DNA of 64,000 nucleotides from Methanococcoides sp. AM1 (GCF_900774055.1 NZ_CAAGSW010000003.1:62001-126000), one strand, 5' to 3'; counted from the first letter of the stretch, positions 9,838-19,394 are shown. Notes: generated from the letters alone by a model not told the origin. A program made the numbers and translations.

Positions 9838-9919
9838 GCTTCCACCTGATCATTTGAAGATGATTATGACCTTGACATCCTGATTCAAATCCTCATCCAA
9901 TGTTAGGATATTATGGTGA

Positions 9920-9957
9920 AATAAGGAGTATGCTCTCCTTATTCTGCCTGTTTTTTT
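9920..9957 (+). terminator. Stem-loop plus T tract after sulP
   Basis: AATAAGGAG (9920-9928) pairs perfectly with CTCCTTATT (9935-9943) around a 6-nt loop, followed by a run of seven T at 9951-9957. Placement 80 bases after the sulP stop fits a terminator. Confidence 0.6.
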
Positions 9958-10111
9958 ATTGATCAGGCATTCTCGGATCTTCGAAAAGCTTTTACTTGTA
10001 ACTGTATTTATGCAGGGTCTTCAAGATCAATAGGTTCTTTTTCCGATTATTTAATAACTTTAATATAATATAATAACTAAAAATCTATACTTCCAAAAAA
10101 GGAGTATAGAA

Positions 10112-11158
10112 ATGTTACAAAAAACAATCCTGATCTTATTTTTAGCAATATTCCTGGTATCTTCCGGCTGTACGGATTCCACTGAAGACCTTGCAGGGTC
10201 TGTGGATGAGATCGCTACGGCTGCAGCAGAGGTATCAGGTGCAATAGAAGAGATAGAGGCCGAGTTGAACGATTTAGATGAAGTTAATGAACCTGTGGTA
10301 AGTGTTCCATCTGATATCGATGATACGGATCATGTGGATAATACTACAGCAACACCTGCACTTGAGGGTTCAGCATCCGATTCGGAAGATCTTCGGATAG
10401 GGGCTTTCAATATACAGGTTTTCGGTGTGACAAAGGCATCAAAACCTGATGTCATGATGGTGCTTGCAGATATCGTTCGCACATATGATATCATAGCTAT
10501 TCAGGAGATCCGTGATTCCTCGCAGACTGCGCTTCCTGAACTTGTGGATCTTGTGAACAGTGATGGAGCACAATACGATTATGTTGTAAGTGAGAGGCTT
10601 GGAAGAACTTCCAGTAAGGAGCAGTATGCCTATATCTATGACTCCACCACAGTTGCAGTAACAGGCACACCTGAAACATATCCTGAGCCTGATGGCACGG
10701 ATCCGTTCCACAGACAGCCTTATATCAGCTCTTTCAGTGCAGTGGATGGTGATTATGATGTGGTGCTCATGGTAATCCACACCGATCCGGACGAGGCTAC
10801 AGAAGAGATCAATGCTCTTGACGATGTCCTTGAATATGCACAGATGTCCTATCCTGATGAAGGGGACTTCGTTATTATGGGTGACTTCAACGCTGATGGT
10901 AACTACTTTGATGAGGACTCTACCAGTGATCTTGATAGCTACTTCTGGCTTATCGATGATAGCCTGGATACTACCACAAAGAGTACTGACTATACTTACG
11001 ATAGGATAGTTCTGACCGATGTTTCCGACCTTAGCGGTGAGAATGGAGTGTTCAGGTATGATCTTGAATACGGTCTCTCCGAAGAAATGACAGTTGCTGT
11101 GTCAGACCACTATCCGGTCTATATGGAGGTCAGCTGCTACGGTGATATCGATCTGTGA
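10112..11158 (+). CDS. Secreted endonuclease/exonuclease/phosphatase (DNase I-like) lipoprotein
   Basis: 348 aa with lipobox LVSSGC (Cys about 20), an acidic linker to about residue 90, then an EEP/DNase-I-like fold: FNIQVFG, IAIQEIRD with the metal-binding Glu, MGDFNADGNYF with catalytic Asp/Asn, and the terminal SDHYPVY with the catalytic His. It is probably a membrane-anchored extracellular nuclease that degrades DNA or another phosphodiester. The start is strongly supported by AAAGGAGTATAG just upstream. Domain content matches the secreted-nuclease branch rather than the APE/ExoIII repair branch. Confidence 0.8.
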   Translation: MLQKTILILFLAIFLVSSGCTDSTEDLAGSVDEIATAAAEVSGAIEEIEAELNDLDEVNEPVVSVPSDIDDTDHVDNTTATPALEGSASDSEDLRIGAFNIQVFGVTKASKPDVMMVLADIVRTYDIIAIQEIRDSSQTALPELVDLVNSDGAQYDYVVSERLGRTSSKEQYAYIYDSTTVAVTGTPETYPEPDGTDPFHRQPYISSFSAVDGDYDVVLMVIHTDPDEATEEINALDDVLEYAQMSYPDEGDFVIMGDFNADGNYFDEDSTSDLDSYFWLIDDSLDTTTKSTDYTYDRIVLTDVSDLSGENGVFRYDLEYGLSEEMTVAVSDHYPVYMEVSCYGDIDL

Positions 11159-11346
11159 GATCCAGTGCTAAAAACCACAGGCTGATGCTATGGGATATAC
11201 GATAAATGAAAATAGAAATACAAAAATAATAACTGATAAAAGCAGGCAAAAGGCTGGACCAATATCTTAAATGATATGCTTTACCATCCTTTTCTTTTTA
11301 ATTTTAATTCTATAATAAGCTCAAAAGATCCAGCTATAGGTCCAAT

Positions 11347-11377
11347 AAACTACCAATTCGGTATATATTGGTAGTTT
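11347..11377. terminator. Perfect 11-bp hairpin between convergent genes
   Basis: AAACTACCAAT (11347-11357) and ATTGGTAGTTT (11367-11377) are perfect inverted repeats with a 9-nt loop, followed by TTG and another partial GGTAGTT. The position between the 3' ends of two convergent genes suggests a bidirectional terminator. Confidence 0.55.
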
Positions 11378-11407
11378 TTGGTAGTTGATCTTCTTTGAAA
11401 GTTATTC

Positions 11408-12322
11408 TTACACAGTAAGGTAATTCATGATCATGCCTACGATGATCAGGACAACTGCACCCACGATCCAGAACTTGATGATCTCACCCATTGGTAATTT
11501 CATTGCTACTGGTTCCGGAATACTGCATTGTGGCATTGCCTGTGGAACCGCAGCCGGACTTGAAGTGACCGGTGTAGGTCTGGCAGCTGATGCTTGTGCA
11601 ACTGGCTGGCGTGCAGTCTGTTCTCTCACAGGTGTAGCTGCCTTCTGCTCAGTCTGTTTTTTAACAACAACTGGTTCAGGTTTTGTTCTTGTGGGAGCTT
11701 CTTCCGGAACACTGGCTGGTGTTGTTGGACTAGCTGGCTGATCTTCAGTTTCGTTTAGTTCTTCTACAACGACATTTGTTTCCTGCTGGGAGAATGATGC
11801 TGCATTTGTGGTGAAGTTCTCTTCTTCCTTTTTAGCTTCATTTTCTTTTGCTATCTCAAAAATAGCCCACTTCTCGTTGTTAGAACTGGGTATCTCAATA
11901 CCCTGGTCGTTTTCATTCAAAGAAGTATCAAAGCTCATACTTCCATTACTTTCAGGTGTTGAGAATGTGTTTTCCTCCACGAACTGTTCTTCCTCTTCTA
12001 GGGCCATAGTATCTGAGGTAAAACTACTGGAACCAAATGCATCGTTTTCGTTGTAGGTTCCGGGTTCTTGGGTGAACATACCGGTTGAGCCTTCAATGTC
12101 ATCTGCTCTTGCACGGCTTCCCATGGCAGCATCGATCATGCCAAGCTCTTCCTGTGCATTAGCCAGATGCCTTAATGCCTGTACGTTTTCCGGCTCTATT
12201 AAGAGGCATTTTGTAAAGTACTGCACTTTTTTATCCAGGCTTTTTGTTTGCAGACCAAGGTCGAACCAGTTCTTAGCGCTCTGGTCTTTTTGTTTATCCT
12301 TTAGCTTATCAATAAAATCCAT
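11408..12322 (-). CDS. Tail-anchored TPR-containing membrane protein
   Basis: 304 aa. Residues about 15-75 resemble one or two tetratricopeptide repeats (KNWFDLGLQTKSLDKKVQYF, IEPENVQALRHLANAQEELG). A long acidic, Ser/Asn-rich region and then a Pro/Ala/Thr/Glu-rich low-complexity linker follow to about 270, and a single TM segment ends the protein (FWIVGAVVLIIVGMIMNY). This architecture places the TPR part in the cytoplasm, tethered to the membrane. Partner and function are unknown; it is monocistronic. Confidence 0.6.
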   Translation of the reverse strand: MDFIDKLKDKQKDQSAKNWFDLGLQTKSLDKKVQYFTKCLLIEPENVQALRHLANAQEELGMIDAAMGSRARADDIEGSTGMFTQEPGTYNENDAFGSSSFTSDTMALEEEEQFVEENTFSTPESNGSMSFDTSLNENDQGIEIPSSNNEKWAIFEIAKENEAKKEEENFTTNAASFSQQETNVVVEELNETEDQPASPTTPASVPEEAPTRTKPEPVVVKKQTEQKAATPVREQTARQPVAQASAARPTPVTSSPAAVPQAMPQCSIPEPVAMKLPMGEIIKFWIVGAVVLIIVGMIMNYLTV

Positions 12323-12576
12323 CTGATTACCTCTATAAGAGCAGCCCTCATGTCATCTCCACAGTTCATCTGCGGAAAGACCTGCCCATTATAATAATAT
12401 TTGAAAGCTATAAATATATGTGCCTTAATGGAAGTTGATATTTGGTTCACTTTAGTCTAAAAATAAGATGAGTAGCCCAGTTTCAAAATAAATACAAGCA
12501 ATACAAACAAATATTAAGCCGAAGAAATTAATATAATATCCATAACAGGCACAGCACCTGTGTCGGGAGATCTCTT

Positions 12577-13746
12577 GTGTTCGAGTTAAGCATAGCAATG
12601 CGTCATATAAACTCACGCCGGCGGCATACTCTGTTCTCTCTTATCGCCGTTGCACTGGCAGTTGCTACTATAGTTGTCCTCATGTCAATGATGTCAGGGG
12701 TTCAGGAAGAACTTATCGAGATAACCATAGAGAATGCTCCGCATATTGTCGTTAGTTCGCAATCAGGTGCTGAAGATGATCTCCATTTGTATAATCATCT
12801 AATGTATCTCATTTTGCAGAAAGAGGGGGTCGTTGCAGTGTCGCCTTATCTTTCAGGTCAGGCGGCGTTGAAATATAAGGACAATGCAGAAGGTGTCTTG
12901 CTCAAAGGTATAGAACCACATGCTGAAGAGTTGGTAATGCGAGTGGGTGACGACATTGTCTCAGGCAGTTTTGCAGACCTTGCACTTACAGGACATGGCA
13001 TTGTCCTTGGTGATGAACTTGCAGACAACCTCGAAGTGCGTGTTGGTGACAACATCGAAGCTGTTTATCCGGGTTCATCTACAAGATCTTTCAAAGTTGT
13101 CGGCATTATCAACACAGGAACCGCCAGTGACGAAAGCTTAGCATATGCAAGGCTTGGAACGCTACAGGATCTCTTCCGAAAGAACGGGGTTGTTACCTCT
13201 ATAGGTGTAAGGGTGCTCGATCCTTATCAGGCAGAGGCTATAGCAACCTTGATCGAGGACGAAACCGGGGTCGATGCGGTTAGCTGGACAGAGGCTAACA
13301 AGGATATCCTTGATCTGCTTAATACTCAGATGGTGTTTGTGTGGATATTCTATGGTCTTATCTATGTGATCGCAGGTTTTGGTATTGCCAATACCCTTAT
13401 CACAGTAGTGATGGACAAGAAAAAAGAGATCGGTATGCTTAAAGCAATGGGTGTTTCCAGAAAAAGCATAACGTCTATCTTCCTTTTTGAGTCAGCTTTT
13501 CTTGGAGCATCCGGCGTAGTAGTGGGATGTGTAATTGGATATCTTGCATCTGTAGCAATTGGATCTTATGAGCTTGAGCTTCCAAGTGAGATGTATCTTG
13601 GCCTGACCACAATGCCAGTAAAAATAGAAGCTATCAATTTCGTTTATGCTGCAGGCTTTGCTTTTATCCTGAACCTCATTGCAGGAGTTTATCCTGCAAG
13701 ACGCGCTTCGAAACTTGATCCCGTGGAAGCAATTGAGAATGACTGA
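12577..13746 (+). CDS. ABC transporter permease, FtsX/LolE-like
   Basis: 389 aa. One N-terminal TM helix (about 20-40), a large extracytoplasmic MacB-PCD-like domain (to about 250), then three TM helices with the FtsX-type cytoplasmic sequence MDKKKEIGMLKAMG and the C-terminal AGVYPARRASKLDPVEAI. The start is GTG at 12577, behind GGGAGA. No ATP-binding subunit is adjacent, so it must pair with an ATPase encoded elsewhere. Such permeases usually drive efflux or lipoprotein/peptide handling by mechanotransmission rather than classic transport. Confidence 0.82.
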   Translation: MFELSIAMRHINSRRRHTLFSLIAVALAVATIVVLMSMMSGVQEELIEITIENAPHIVVSSQSGAEDDLHLYNHLMYLILQKEGVVAVSPYLSGQAALKYKDNAEGVLLKGIEPHAEELVMRVGDDIVSGSFADLALTGHGIVLGDELADNLEVRVGDNIEAVYPGSSTRSFKVVGIINTGTASDESLAYARLGTLQDLFRKNGVVTSIGVRVLDPYQAEAIATLIEDETGVDAVSWTEANKDILDLLNTQMVFVWIFYGLIYVIAGFGIANTLITVVMDKKKEIGMLKAMGVSRKSITSIFLFESAFLGASGVVVGCVIGYLASVAIGSYELELPSEMYLGLTTMPVKIEAINFVYAAGFAFILNLIAGVYPARRASKLDPVEAIEND

Positions 13747-13825
13747 CCTTGCTTGTTGAAGTTGCGATTACCTTATCGGAACATATATTTGGTGATCTGT
13801 TTTTTGTGTCACGGGTCAATGCTTC

Positions 13826-14761
13826 TCACAAGATGTTCGTGATACCTGATATGTAAGGGATCATGCGGAAGAACATTGAACCTGAAAATATCAGTATGAA
13901 CCAGATAAATGGTTCTCCGGCTGCAAAGAGGTAATTTTTGTGGTCATTTCTTGATTTGTTGACCTTTTGGAGATAGTTCTGGGAATAGAACATTACTGGT
14001 ACGATCATCAGTGCCACAGGTGGAAGAACCTGTATGTATGTTTCATAAATAAGCAATATAACTGTAATGAAATTAATGGCGATCAGTGTCAAAAGCCCTT
14101 TCTTATACCCATATATTGCAGGTAATGTCCGAAGTCCTTTCTTTTTATCTCCTTCGATGTCCCTTATATCAAAAAGGATCTGGATGCCGGTCATTCTCAG
14201 GAATACAAAAGCGGACATGATCAAAGCTTCTGTTGTTATGGGATATGAATAGTACATGAACATGACGTACACAAGTATTGCCCAGACCAGTGACACAAAG
14301 ATGTTCTTGAATGCTGTTATCTTTTTTGTAATGGCCTTAAAGTATGCCTGGTATGTCAATCCGAGGATCAGAATAGCAAATCCGATTAGCATATTCGGTA
14401 TGTCACTATATAGTACGTAAATGAAAGCTATGGAAATAATGGACCCATATAAAATTAAGGCTAGGGTTCTTGAATTATTTTCCCGGAAATATTCTGCACG
14501 TTTTGAATTTGTTTTATGGTCATCTTCTGTTCCATTAAAATAATCGTAGAGGTAGATTATGTAGAACATAAGATAGATTATGATCAGGAAATCCCATGTG
14601 ACAGGGATCACGAAAAGGATCGAACACATGAATGCTACACATATAGCACCAAAAGCAAAGATATGCCCTCCGTATATGAAGTCACGCCATAGTTCTCCTA
14701 TTATACTGAAAGTTCCGCTATAATATCTGTCACTCTCTGTTATACTATGTGAAATACTCAT
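13826..14761 (-). CDS. UbiA family prenyltransferase
   Basis: 311 aa from the ATG at 14761 (AGAGGAAAC precedes it). Polytopic, with the two Asp-rich motifs of UbiA enzymes: YDYFNGTEDD around residue 65-75 and DIRDIEGDKKKG around 200. These bind the Mg2+-prenyl diphosphate. Family members transfer prenyl chains to aromatic or glycerol acceptors; in methanogens that could mean archaeal lipid or methanophenazine synthesis, but the acceptor cannot be inferred. It is divergent from the phenylacetate-CoA ligase gene. Confidence 0.8.
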   Translation of the reverse strand: MSISHSITESDRYYSGTFSIIGELWRDFIYGGHIFAFGAICVAFMCSILFVIPVTWDFLIIIYLMFYIIYLYDYFNGTEDDHKTNSKRAEYFRENNSRTLALILYGSIISIAFIYVLYSDIPNMLIGFAILILGLTYQAYFKAITKKITAFKNIFVSLVWAILVYVMFMYYSYPITTEALIMSAFVFLRMTGIQILFDIRDIEGDKKKGLRTLPAIYGYKKGLLTLIAINFITVILLIYETYIQVLPPVALMIVPVMFYSQNYLQKVNKSRNDHKNYLFAAGEPFIWFILIFSGSMFFRMIPYISGITNIL

Positions 14762-14999
14762 GTTTCCTCTATAAAAAAATGATAAATGTTCATAGGACAA
14801 TATCCCATGTTCATCAGATAAGTTTTATGTTAACAAAAATATAATTCATGGCGTTATAATATGAAAAACATGGACTCACCATAAGCTTTTTATAAATATC
14901 TAAAAGCAGCACATTTCCAGTTTCATCTTTTTTATTGGGATGTTGATAGGAAATAATTTAAAGATTGAATTCAATCACACCTGAAAAGGTGATCATCTC

Positions 15000-16301
15000 A
15001 TGAAATACTGGCAGCCAAAATTTGAAACCATGAAGCACGATGAACTTCGGGAACTGCAATTGAATCGTTTGAAGAAAACGGCTGCAGCAGTCTATGATAA
15101 TGTTTCTTTCTACAGGGAGAAGTTCGATGCTTTGGGTATAACTCCTGATGATATCAAGTCCGTGGATGACATTAAAAAACTGCCTATGACCCGAAAAACG
15201 GATCTGCGTGACAATTATCCATTCGGTCTTTTTGCTGTCCCAAAGAAGGACATCGTTCGTATCCATGCATCATCCGGTACAAGCGGTAAACCTACTGTGG
15301 TCGGATATACTGCCAATGATATCAACATCTGGGCAGACATGATGGCACGCAACTTCACAATGGTTGGTCTTGATGCTACTGATACTTTCCAGAATGCTGT
15401 TAACTACGGTCTTTTCACCGGTGGTCTTGGCTTCCACTACGGTATTGAGAGACTGGGTGCCATGGCAGTTCCAAGCGGAACAGGAAACACTGTCCGCCAG
15501 ATCGAGATGATGGAGGATTTTGATGTTACTGCTATCCACTGTACCCCTTCCTATGGCCTTTACCTTGCGGAAACTGTCCGGGAAATGGGTGTCATTGACA
15601 AATTATCATTACGTGTTGGCTGTTTCGGTGCAGAACCGTGGTCTTCCAGCACAAGAAAAGAACTTGAATCTGCTTTTAACATAAAGGCATACGATTCTTA
15701 CGGTCTTTCTGAAATGATGGGGCCCGGCATCGGTTTTGAATGTCAGGAACAAGATGGTCTTCACATCTGGAGTGATCACTACATTGTAGAGATCCTTGAT
15801 GAGAATGGCGAAGAGGTTGCAGAAGGAGATAAAGGAGTTATTGTGCTTACCTCACTTACTAAGGAAGCGCTACCGGTTATCAGGTATTATACCGGAGATA
15901 TTGCCAGGCGTCTGAAAAGTGAGTGTGCCTGTGGACGTACCACTGATCGTATTTCAAGGATCCTTGGAAGAGCAGATGATATGCTCATTGTAAGAGGAAT
16001 CAATGTCTTTCCATCCCAGATAGAAGATGTACTTGTCAGGGTCGAAAAGATCACTGACCAGTTCGAGATATATCTTGACAGGAACAAGAAGAAGCTGGAT
16101 GAGATCACTGTAAGGGTCGAACTTGATGAAGATGCTTTCACCGGTGAGATCGGGGACCTTGCAATAGTAAAGAAGGTTGTTGAAGGCGAACTCAAGAGCG
16201 TCCTTAATATCAGGGCCAATGTGGAACTTGTGGAAAAGGGTACTATTCCCAGAAGCACAGGTAAAGCCAAGAGAGTCTTTGACAGAAGGGAAGCTATCTA
16301 A
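15000..16301 (+). CDS. paaK: Phenylacetate-CoA ligase (PaaK-like adenylate-forming enzyme)
   Basis: 433 aa, the usual length for PaaK. The P-loop-like SSGTSGKPTVVGYT (about 91-104), YDSYGLSEMMGPG and the C-terminal hinge GRADDMLIVRGINVFPSQIE identify the ANL-type ligase that activates arylacetates to CoA thioesters with ATP. Many methanogens carry paralogues thought to activate aromatic acids such as phenylacetate or indoleacetate for amino-acid synthesis. The next gene (marker 8) starts 38 bases downstream in the same direction, so the two may be cotranscribed. Confidence 0.88.
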   Translation: MKYWQPKFETMKHDELRELQLNRLKKTAAAVYDNVSFYREKFDALGITPDDIKSVDDIKKLPMTRKTDLRDNYPFGLFAVPKKDIVRIHASSGTSGKPTVVGYTANDINIWADMMARNFTMVGLDATDTFQNAVNYGLFTGGLGFHYGIERLGAMAVPSGTGNTVRQIEMMEDFDVTAIHCTPSYGLYLAETVREMGVIDKLSLRVGCFGAEPWSSSTRKELESAFNIKAYDSYGLSEMMGPGIGFECQEQDGLHIWSDHYIVEILDENGEEVAEGDKGVIVLTSLTKEALPVIRYYTGDIARRLKSECACGRTTDRISRILGRADDMLIVRGINVFPSQIEDVLVRVEKITDQFEIYLDRNKKKLDEITVRVELDEDAFTGEIGDLAIVKKVVEGELKSVLNIRANVELVEKGTIPRSTGKAKRVFDRREAI

Positions 16302-16339
16302 ATCCTTCATTTATTTCATATTATTTCAGAGGCTAAACT

Positions 16340-17188
16340 ATGCCACATGTTATGGAGATCCTTGGGAAAACAAGGGTTGTTGTTGAGGATGGAAAGGTTG
16401 TCGAGGTTGGCGAGCCACAGCTTAAGTGGTGTCCTCTTTTTGAAAAGGCAAGAGGTATCAAAGAGATCACGTGTGAGGCTGTAAAGGAGAACATGGAGTT
16501 TCGCATAAGGGACTTCGGTCTTTTCACTGAGGACCGTAAACTTGAGATGGATGTCTTTGTGGGATTCGGTGCTTCAGAAGTGATGATGACCGGCCTGAAC
16601 CGTGACATGCTGGATACTACAATAACCGTGTGCGATGGAGCAGGAACTGTAATTACGAACAATCCAACTCTTGTTCAGGGAATGGGTGCAAGGATATCAG
16701 GTCTTATAGAGACCGAACCCATTGACAAGGTGATCAACGGTATTGAGGAAAGGGGTGGCATCGTGCTCGATCCTTCAAGTGCAAAGATCGACCCTCTGGG
16801 TGGTGTTCTGAAAGCCAGTGATCTTGGCTTCAAGAGGATCGCAGTTACTGTGGTTGACCCTGCTACTGCAAGAGCCCTTCGTGAGATCGAGGAAGAAAAT
16901 GACCTTGAGCTTATGATAATCGGTGCACATACAACTGGCCTTGGCAGGGAAGAAGCTCTCGAGATCATCAAGTATCTCGATATTATAACTTCCTGTGCTT
17001 CAAAGAACATAAGGGATTCAATAAAACCTCTGGTACAGGTAGGAACTGCTGTGCCTTTATTTGGACTTACTCAAAAAGGAAAGGAACTGCTGCTTGAGCG
17101 TGCCAAGGAAGTTGAAAGTCCGATCCTTGTGAACACAATGCCATTACCAATGCTTCCTGAAAAGAAGCAGCCGAAAGATCTTGTCTGA
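16340..17188 (+). CDS. Methanogenesis marker protein 8 (DUF2099)
   Basis: 282 aa. Recognised from its overall sequence, e.g. CPLFEKARGIKEIT, FGASEVMMTGLNRDM, CDGAGTVITNNPTLVQGMG and TVVDPATARALREIE. The family is restricted to methanogens and close relatives and its biochemical function is not established. It follows paaK closely and converges on fwdD. The assignment rests on family recognition, not on a known active site. Confidence 0.82.
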   Translation: MPHVMEILGKTRVVVEDGKVVEVGEPQLKWCPLFEKARGIKEITCEAVKENMEFRIRDFGLFTEDRKLEMDVFVGFGASEVMMTGLNRDMLDTTITVCDGAGTVITNNPTLVQGMGARISGLIETEPIDKVINGIEERGGIVLDPSSAKIDPLGGVLKASDLGFKRIAVTVVDPATARALREIEEENDLELMIIGAHTTGLGREEALEIIKYLDIITSCASKNIRDSIKPLVQVGTAVPLFGLTQKGKELLLERAKEVESPILVNTMPLPMLPEKKQPKDLV

Positions 17189-17279
17189 TCTTCTCGGCAA
17201 AATATTTTTTATGATCCTTAACGACCACTTGTGAAACGAATGGCAAAAAAGGACAAATGTAAGATATCGGGTTTCGATA

Positions 17280-17675
17280 TCACATATCATAAGTTGTTAT
17301 TTTCTCTTCCTTTGCATCAGAGATCGTTGCAGTTATCATCTTGAACTTTGGTACTCCTGTACCATCGTCAGCGGATACAAGTGCATTTGACCATGGGCTG
17401 TTGGTCATGTAGGCAATGCCTTCATGTGCTTCTTCATATTCGGATAGCTGAACAGAAACCACGATCCTTGCAAAGCTGTTCTTCAGGATCACATGACCGT
17501 TCTCCTTGAATCCCATCTTCTTCATGTCATTTGCATCTATCTTTATGACTGCTGAACGGTTGAGGTATTCCTCTCCGCCTCTTGAGGACTCAAGGGCAGT
17601 GTTCTGGAATATATCCCTGTAGGTTATGATCTTGAGGTCATATTCAGGAGCTGCAAGAAATTGGCCAAATCCCAT
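17280..17675 (-). CDS. fwdD: Formylmethanofuran dehydrogenase subunit D
   Basis: 131 aa forming a molybdopterin-dinucleotide-binding beta-barrel domain (MGFKENGHVILKNSFARIVV and a late YMTNSPWSNALVSADDGTGVPKFK). With FwdB it holds the Mo/W-pterin where CO2 is reduced to formylmethanofuran in the first step of CO2 methanogenesis, or oxidised in reverse during methyl disproportionation. Its ATG overlaps the fwdB stop (TAATG), implying translational coupling. It is the last gene of the minus-strand redox operon. Confidence 0.88.
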   Translation of the reverse strand: MGFGQFLAAPEYDLKIITYRDIFQNTALESSRGGEEYLNRSAVIKIDANDMKKMGFKENGHVILKNSFARIVVSVQLSEYEEAHEGIAYMTNSPWSNALVSADDGTGVPKFKMITATISDAKEEKITTYDM

Positions 17676-18919
17676 TATAATGCCTCCATGATGCGGCTAA
17701 TTATCTCTTCATCACTCAAGTTGTCTGTATTTATCATCGGTTTGAACTCGACCTCAACACCGTCCATCCTTATGGCAGTGCCACCACATTCAGCACCACT
17801 GGTTACAGAGGCTATTGCTACCTTTGCTTTTTTAGACGTCATTGTCATGCAGGGATCTATCGTTATCACAGGGATGTCAAGAAGCTCTTTAGCAATACTT
17901 CCCGGCAGGCTTGACATTGGATCCGAACCTATTACAAGAGCTGCATCCACACTCTTTTTTCTCAATAGTTCAACAATTGAGCATTGCGGACCATGTTCGA
18001 CCCCGCTTTCCTGGAATCTTGCACGATTGATATATCCCGTTTCTTCATGCAGGTTGTGGTCAAATCCACGCATATTGTACTGGCCTACCATTGGTATGAG
18101 GTGGAAGTTCGATACCTCGTTGAGCTTGTTCATTAATCTGACAAGAGGTTCAATATCCGGAACGGAATAGATCAACCCAAGACCTACACAGACGACACCG
18201 AACTTTGCTTTCTTTAACAGGTTGGCAAGTTCCAGTATCTTCTTTGGTCCCATTCCAAAGGAGACCTTCGGGACCTTTCCTGACAGTGCACTGACGAGGG
18301 CATCGAGAAGCTCTTCATCTGCCTGTGGTGGTATCTGGTAGAACTTATCTCCGCATATTATGGCGGTATCAGACTTTCTCACATCGATGCAGATAGCGGT
18401 CCTGTCTTCTTCCCAGCCACGCTGTCTTTCTTTTCCGCGAGGGAAATATGTGTATTTTGAGAGATGACGTGGATGTGAGTTCGAAGGGTCTGCACCCCAA
18501 TAGACTATCACATCGGCATAGTCTTTCACTTCATCCAGCGTGCATGTCCTGATCCTGTCTCCAAGGATCGCTTCAATAACGGGTCCCTGGCAGAAAGAGG
18601 ATGTATCATCAATATATGCATTTGTCCTTTTTGCCAGCTCTATAGCTTTTTTCTGGGCACCGGTAGTGGAATTACCCATGCCGAATATCAAAGGATCAGT
18701 TGCATTTTTAAGTATTCTTGCTGCTTCATTTATAGCGTCATCGATGCTAACATTGCTTCCGTCAACTTTACATTCTGCAGGCTCAGCACACTCTTTGAGG
18801 CGGGCTACACCTTTTAAGCAGGCATTGTTGATCTTTGAGAGTTTGTTATCAGTTACTTCTATTTCGATATCATCACAAAGAAGTGCACAACCTGTACAAA
18901 CGTAATATTCCTGTTCCAC
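17675..18919 (-). CDS. fwdB: Formylmethanofuran dehydrogenase subunit B (catalytic)
   Basis: 414 aa, normal length. N-terminal 4Fe-4S motif C8-x2-C11-x3-C15-x18-C34, then DTSSFCQGP with Cys110 at the position of the Mo/W-ligating cysteine; a cysteine rather than selenocysteine is used. The start is GTG at 18919 behind GGTGAGATAA. It lies 16 bases after the polyferredoxin gene and overlaps fwdD by one base. Subunits A and C are not in the window, so this is a partial set. The tungsten versus molybdenum isoform cannot be decided from sequence alone. Confidence 0.9.
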   Translation of the reverse strand: MEQEYYVCTGCALLCDDIEIEVTDNKLSKINNACLKGVARLKECAEPAECKVDGSNVSIDDAINEAARILKNATDPLIFGMGNSTTGAQKKAIELAKRTNAYIDDTSSFCQGPVIEAILGDRIRTCTLDEVKDYADVIVYWGADPSNSHPRHLSKYTYFPRGKERQRGWEEDRTAICIDVRKSDTAIICGDKFYQIPPQADEELLDALVSALSGKVPKVSFGMGPKKILELANLLKKAKFGVVCVGLGLIYSVPDIEPLVRLMNKLNEVSNFHLIPMVGQYNMRGFDHNLHEETGYINRARFQESGVEHGPQCSIVELLRKKSVDAALVIGSDPMSSLPGSIAKELLDIPVITIDPCMTMTSKKAKVAIASVTSGAECGGTAIRMDGVEVEFKPMINTDNLSDEEIISRIMEAL

Positions 18920-18935
18920 TTATCTCACCACTACT

Positions 18936-19394
18936 TCAGACGAACTCTATTGCTTTTGTCGGACATGTTACTATGCAGCCGTTGCACATTATCTTATTTT
19001 TCCCAAAGCGACGGCATTGATTAACATTTGAGAGGCGTACAACACCATCCTCAACGCGCAGGATGACATTTTCATTTGTAGGAGCTTTTCCTGAACCTGC
19101 ACCATAAGGGTCTTCTGCTACGTTTACAGGACAGGCGACCACACAATTACCGCAGCCAATGCATTTTTCCGTGTGGACGATCATTCCGGATTCCGAGGCC
19201 TCGCCTGAGGGTGTGATCATCTTTGAGAGCTTCTCATAGTTTTCTTTGAACTTATCCTCTTTTAAGGGCGGGCAGTCATCGATGGTAACTTCCCTTGAAA
19301 GAAGAGCAGCTCCAAAAGCCATGCATGTGGCTTTTCCACATTGCTTACAGTTCGTTTTTGGGAGAAGCTGGTATATCTCCAATGCATTTGTCAT
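18936..19394 (-). CDS. Iron-sulfur electron carrier of the formylmethanofuran dehydrogenase operon
   Basis: 152 aa with two parts. The N-terminal domain has C16, C19, C24 and C41 (LLPKTNCKQCGKATCMAFG), the 4Fe-4S arrangement seen in corrinoid iron-sulfur proteins and related carriers. The C-terminal part has C78-x2-C81-x2-C84-x3-C88 plus C127, C137, C140 and C144, a two-cluster ferredoxin. It is therefore expected to carry up to three clusters and feed electrons to FwdB. The start is supported by GGTGA six bases upstream. It could be called FwdG-like, but the extra N-terminal domain makes a firm symbol unsafe. Confidence 0.8.
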   Translation of the reverse strand: MTNALEIYQLLPKTNCKQCGKATCMAFGAALLSREVTIDDCPPLKEDKFKENYEKLSKMITPSGEASESGMIVHTEKCIGCGNCVVACPVNVAEDPYGAGSGKAPTNENVILRVEDGVVRLSNVNQCRRFGKNKIMCNGCIVTCPTKAIEFV

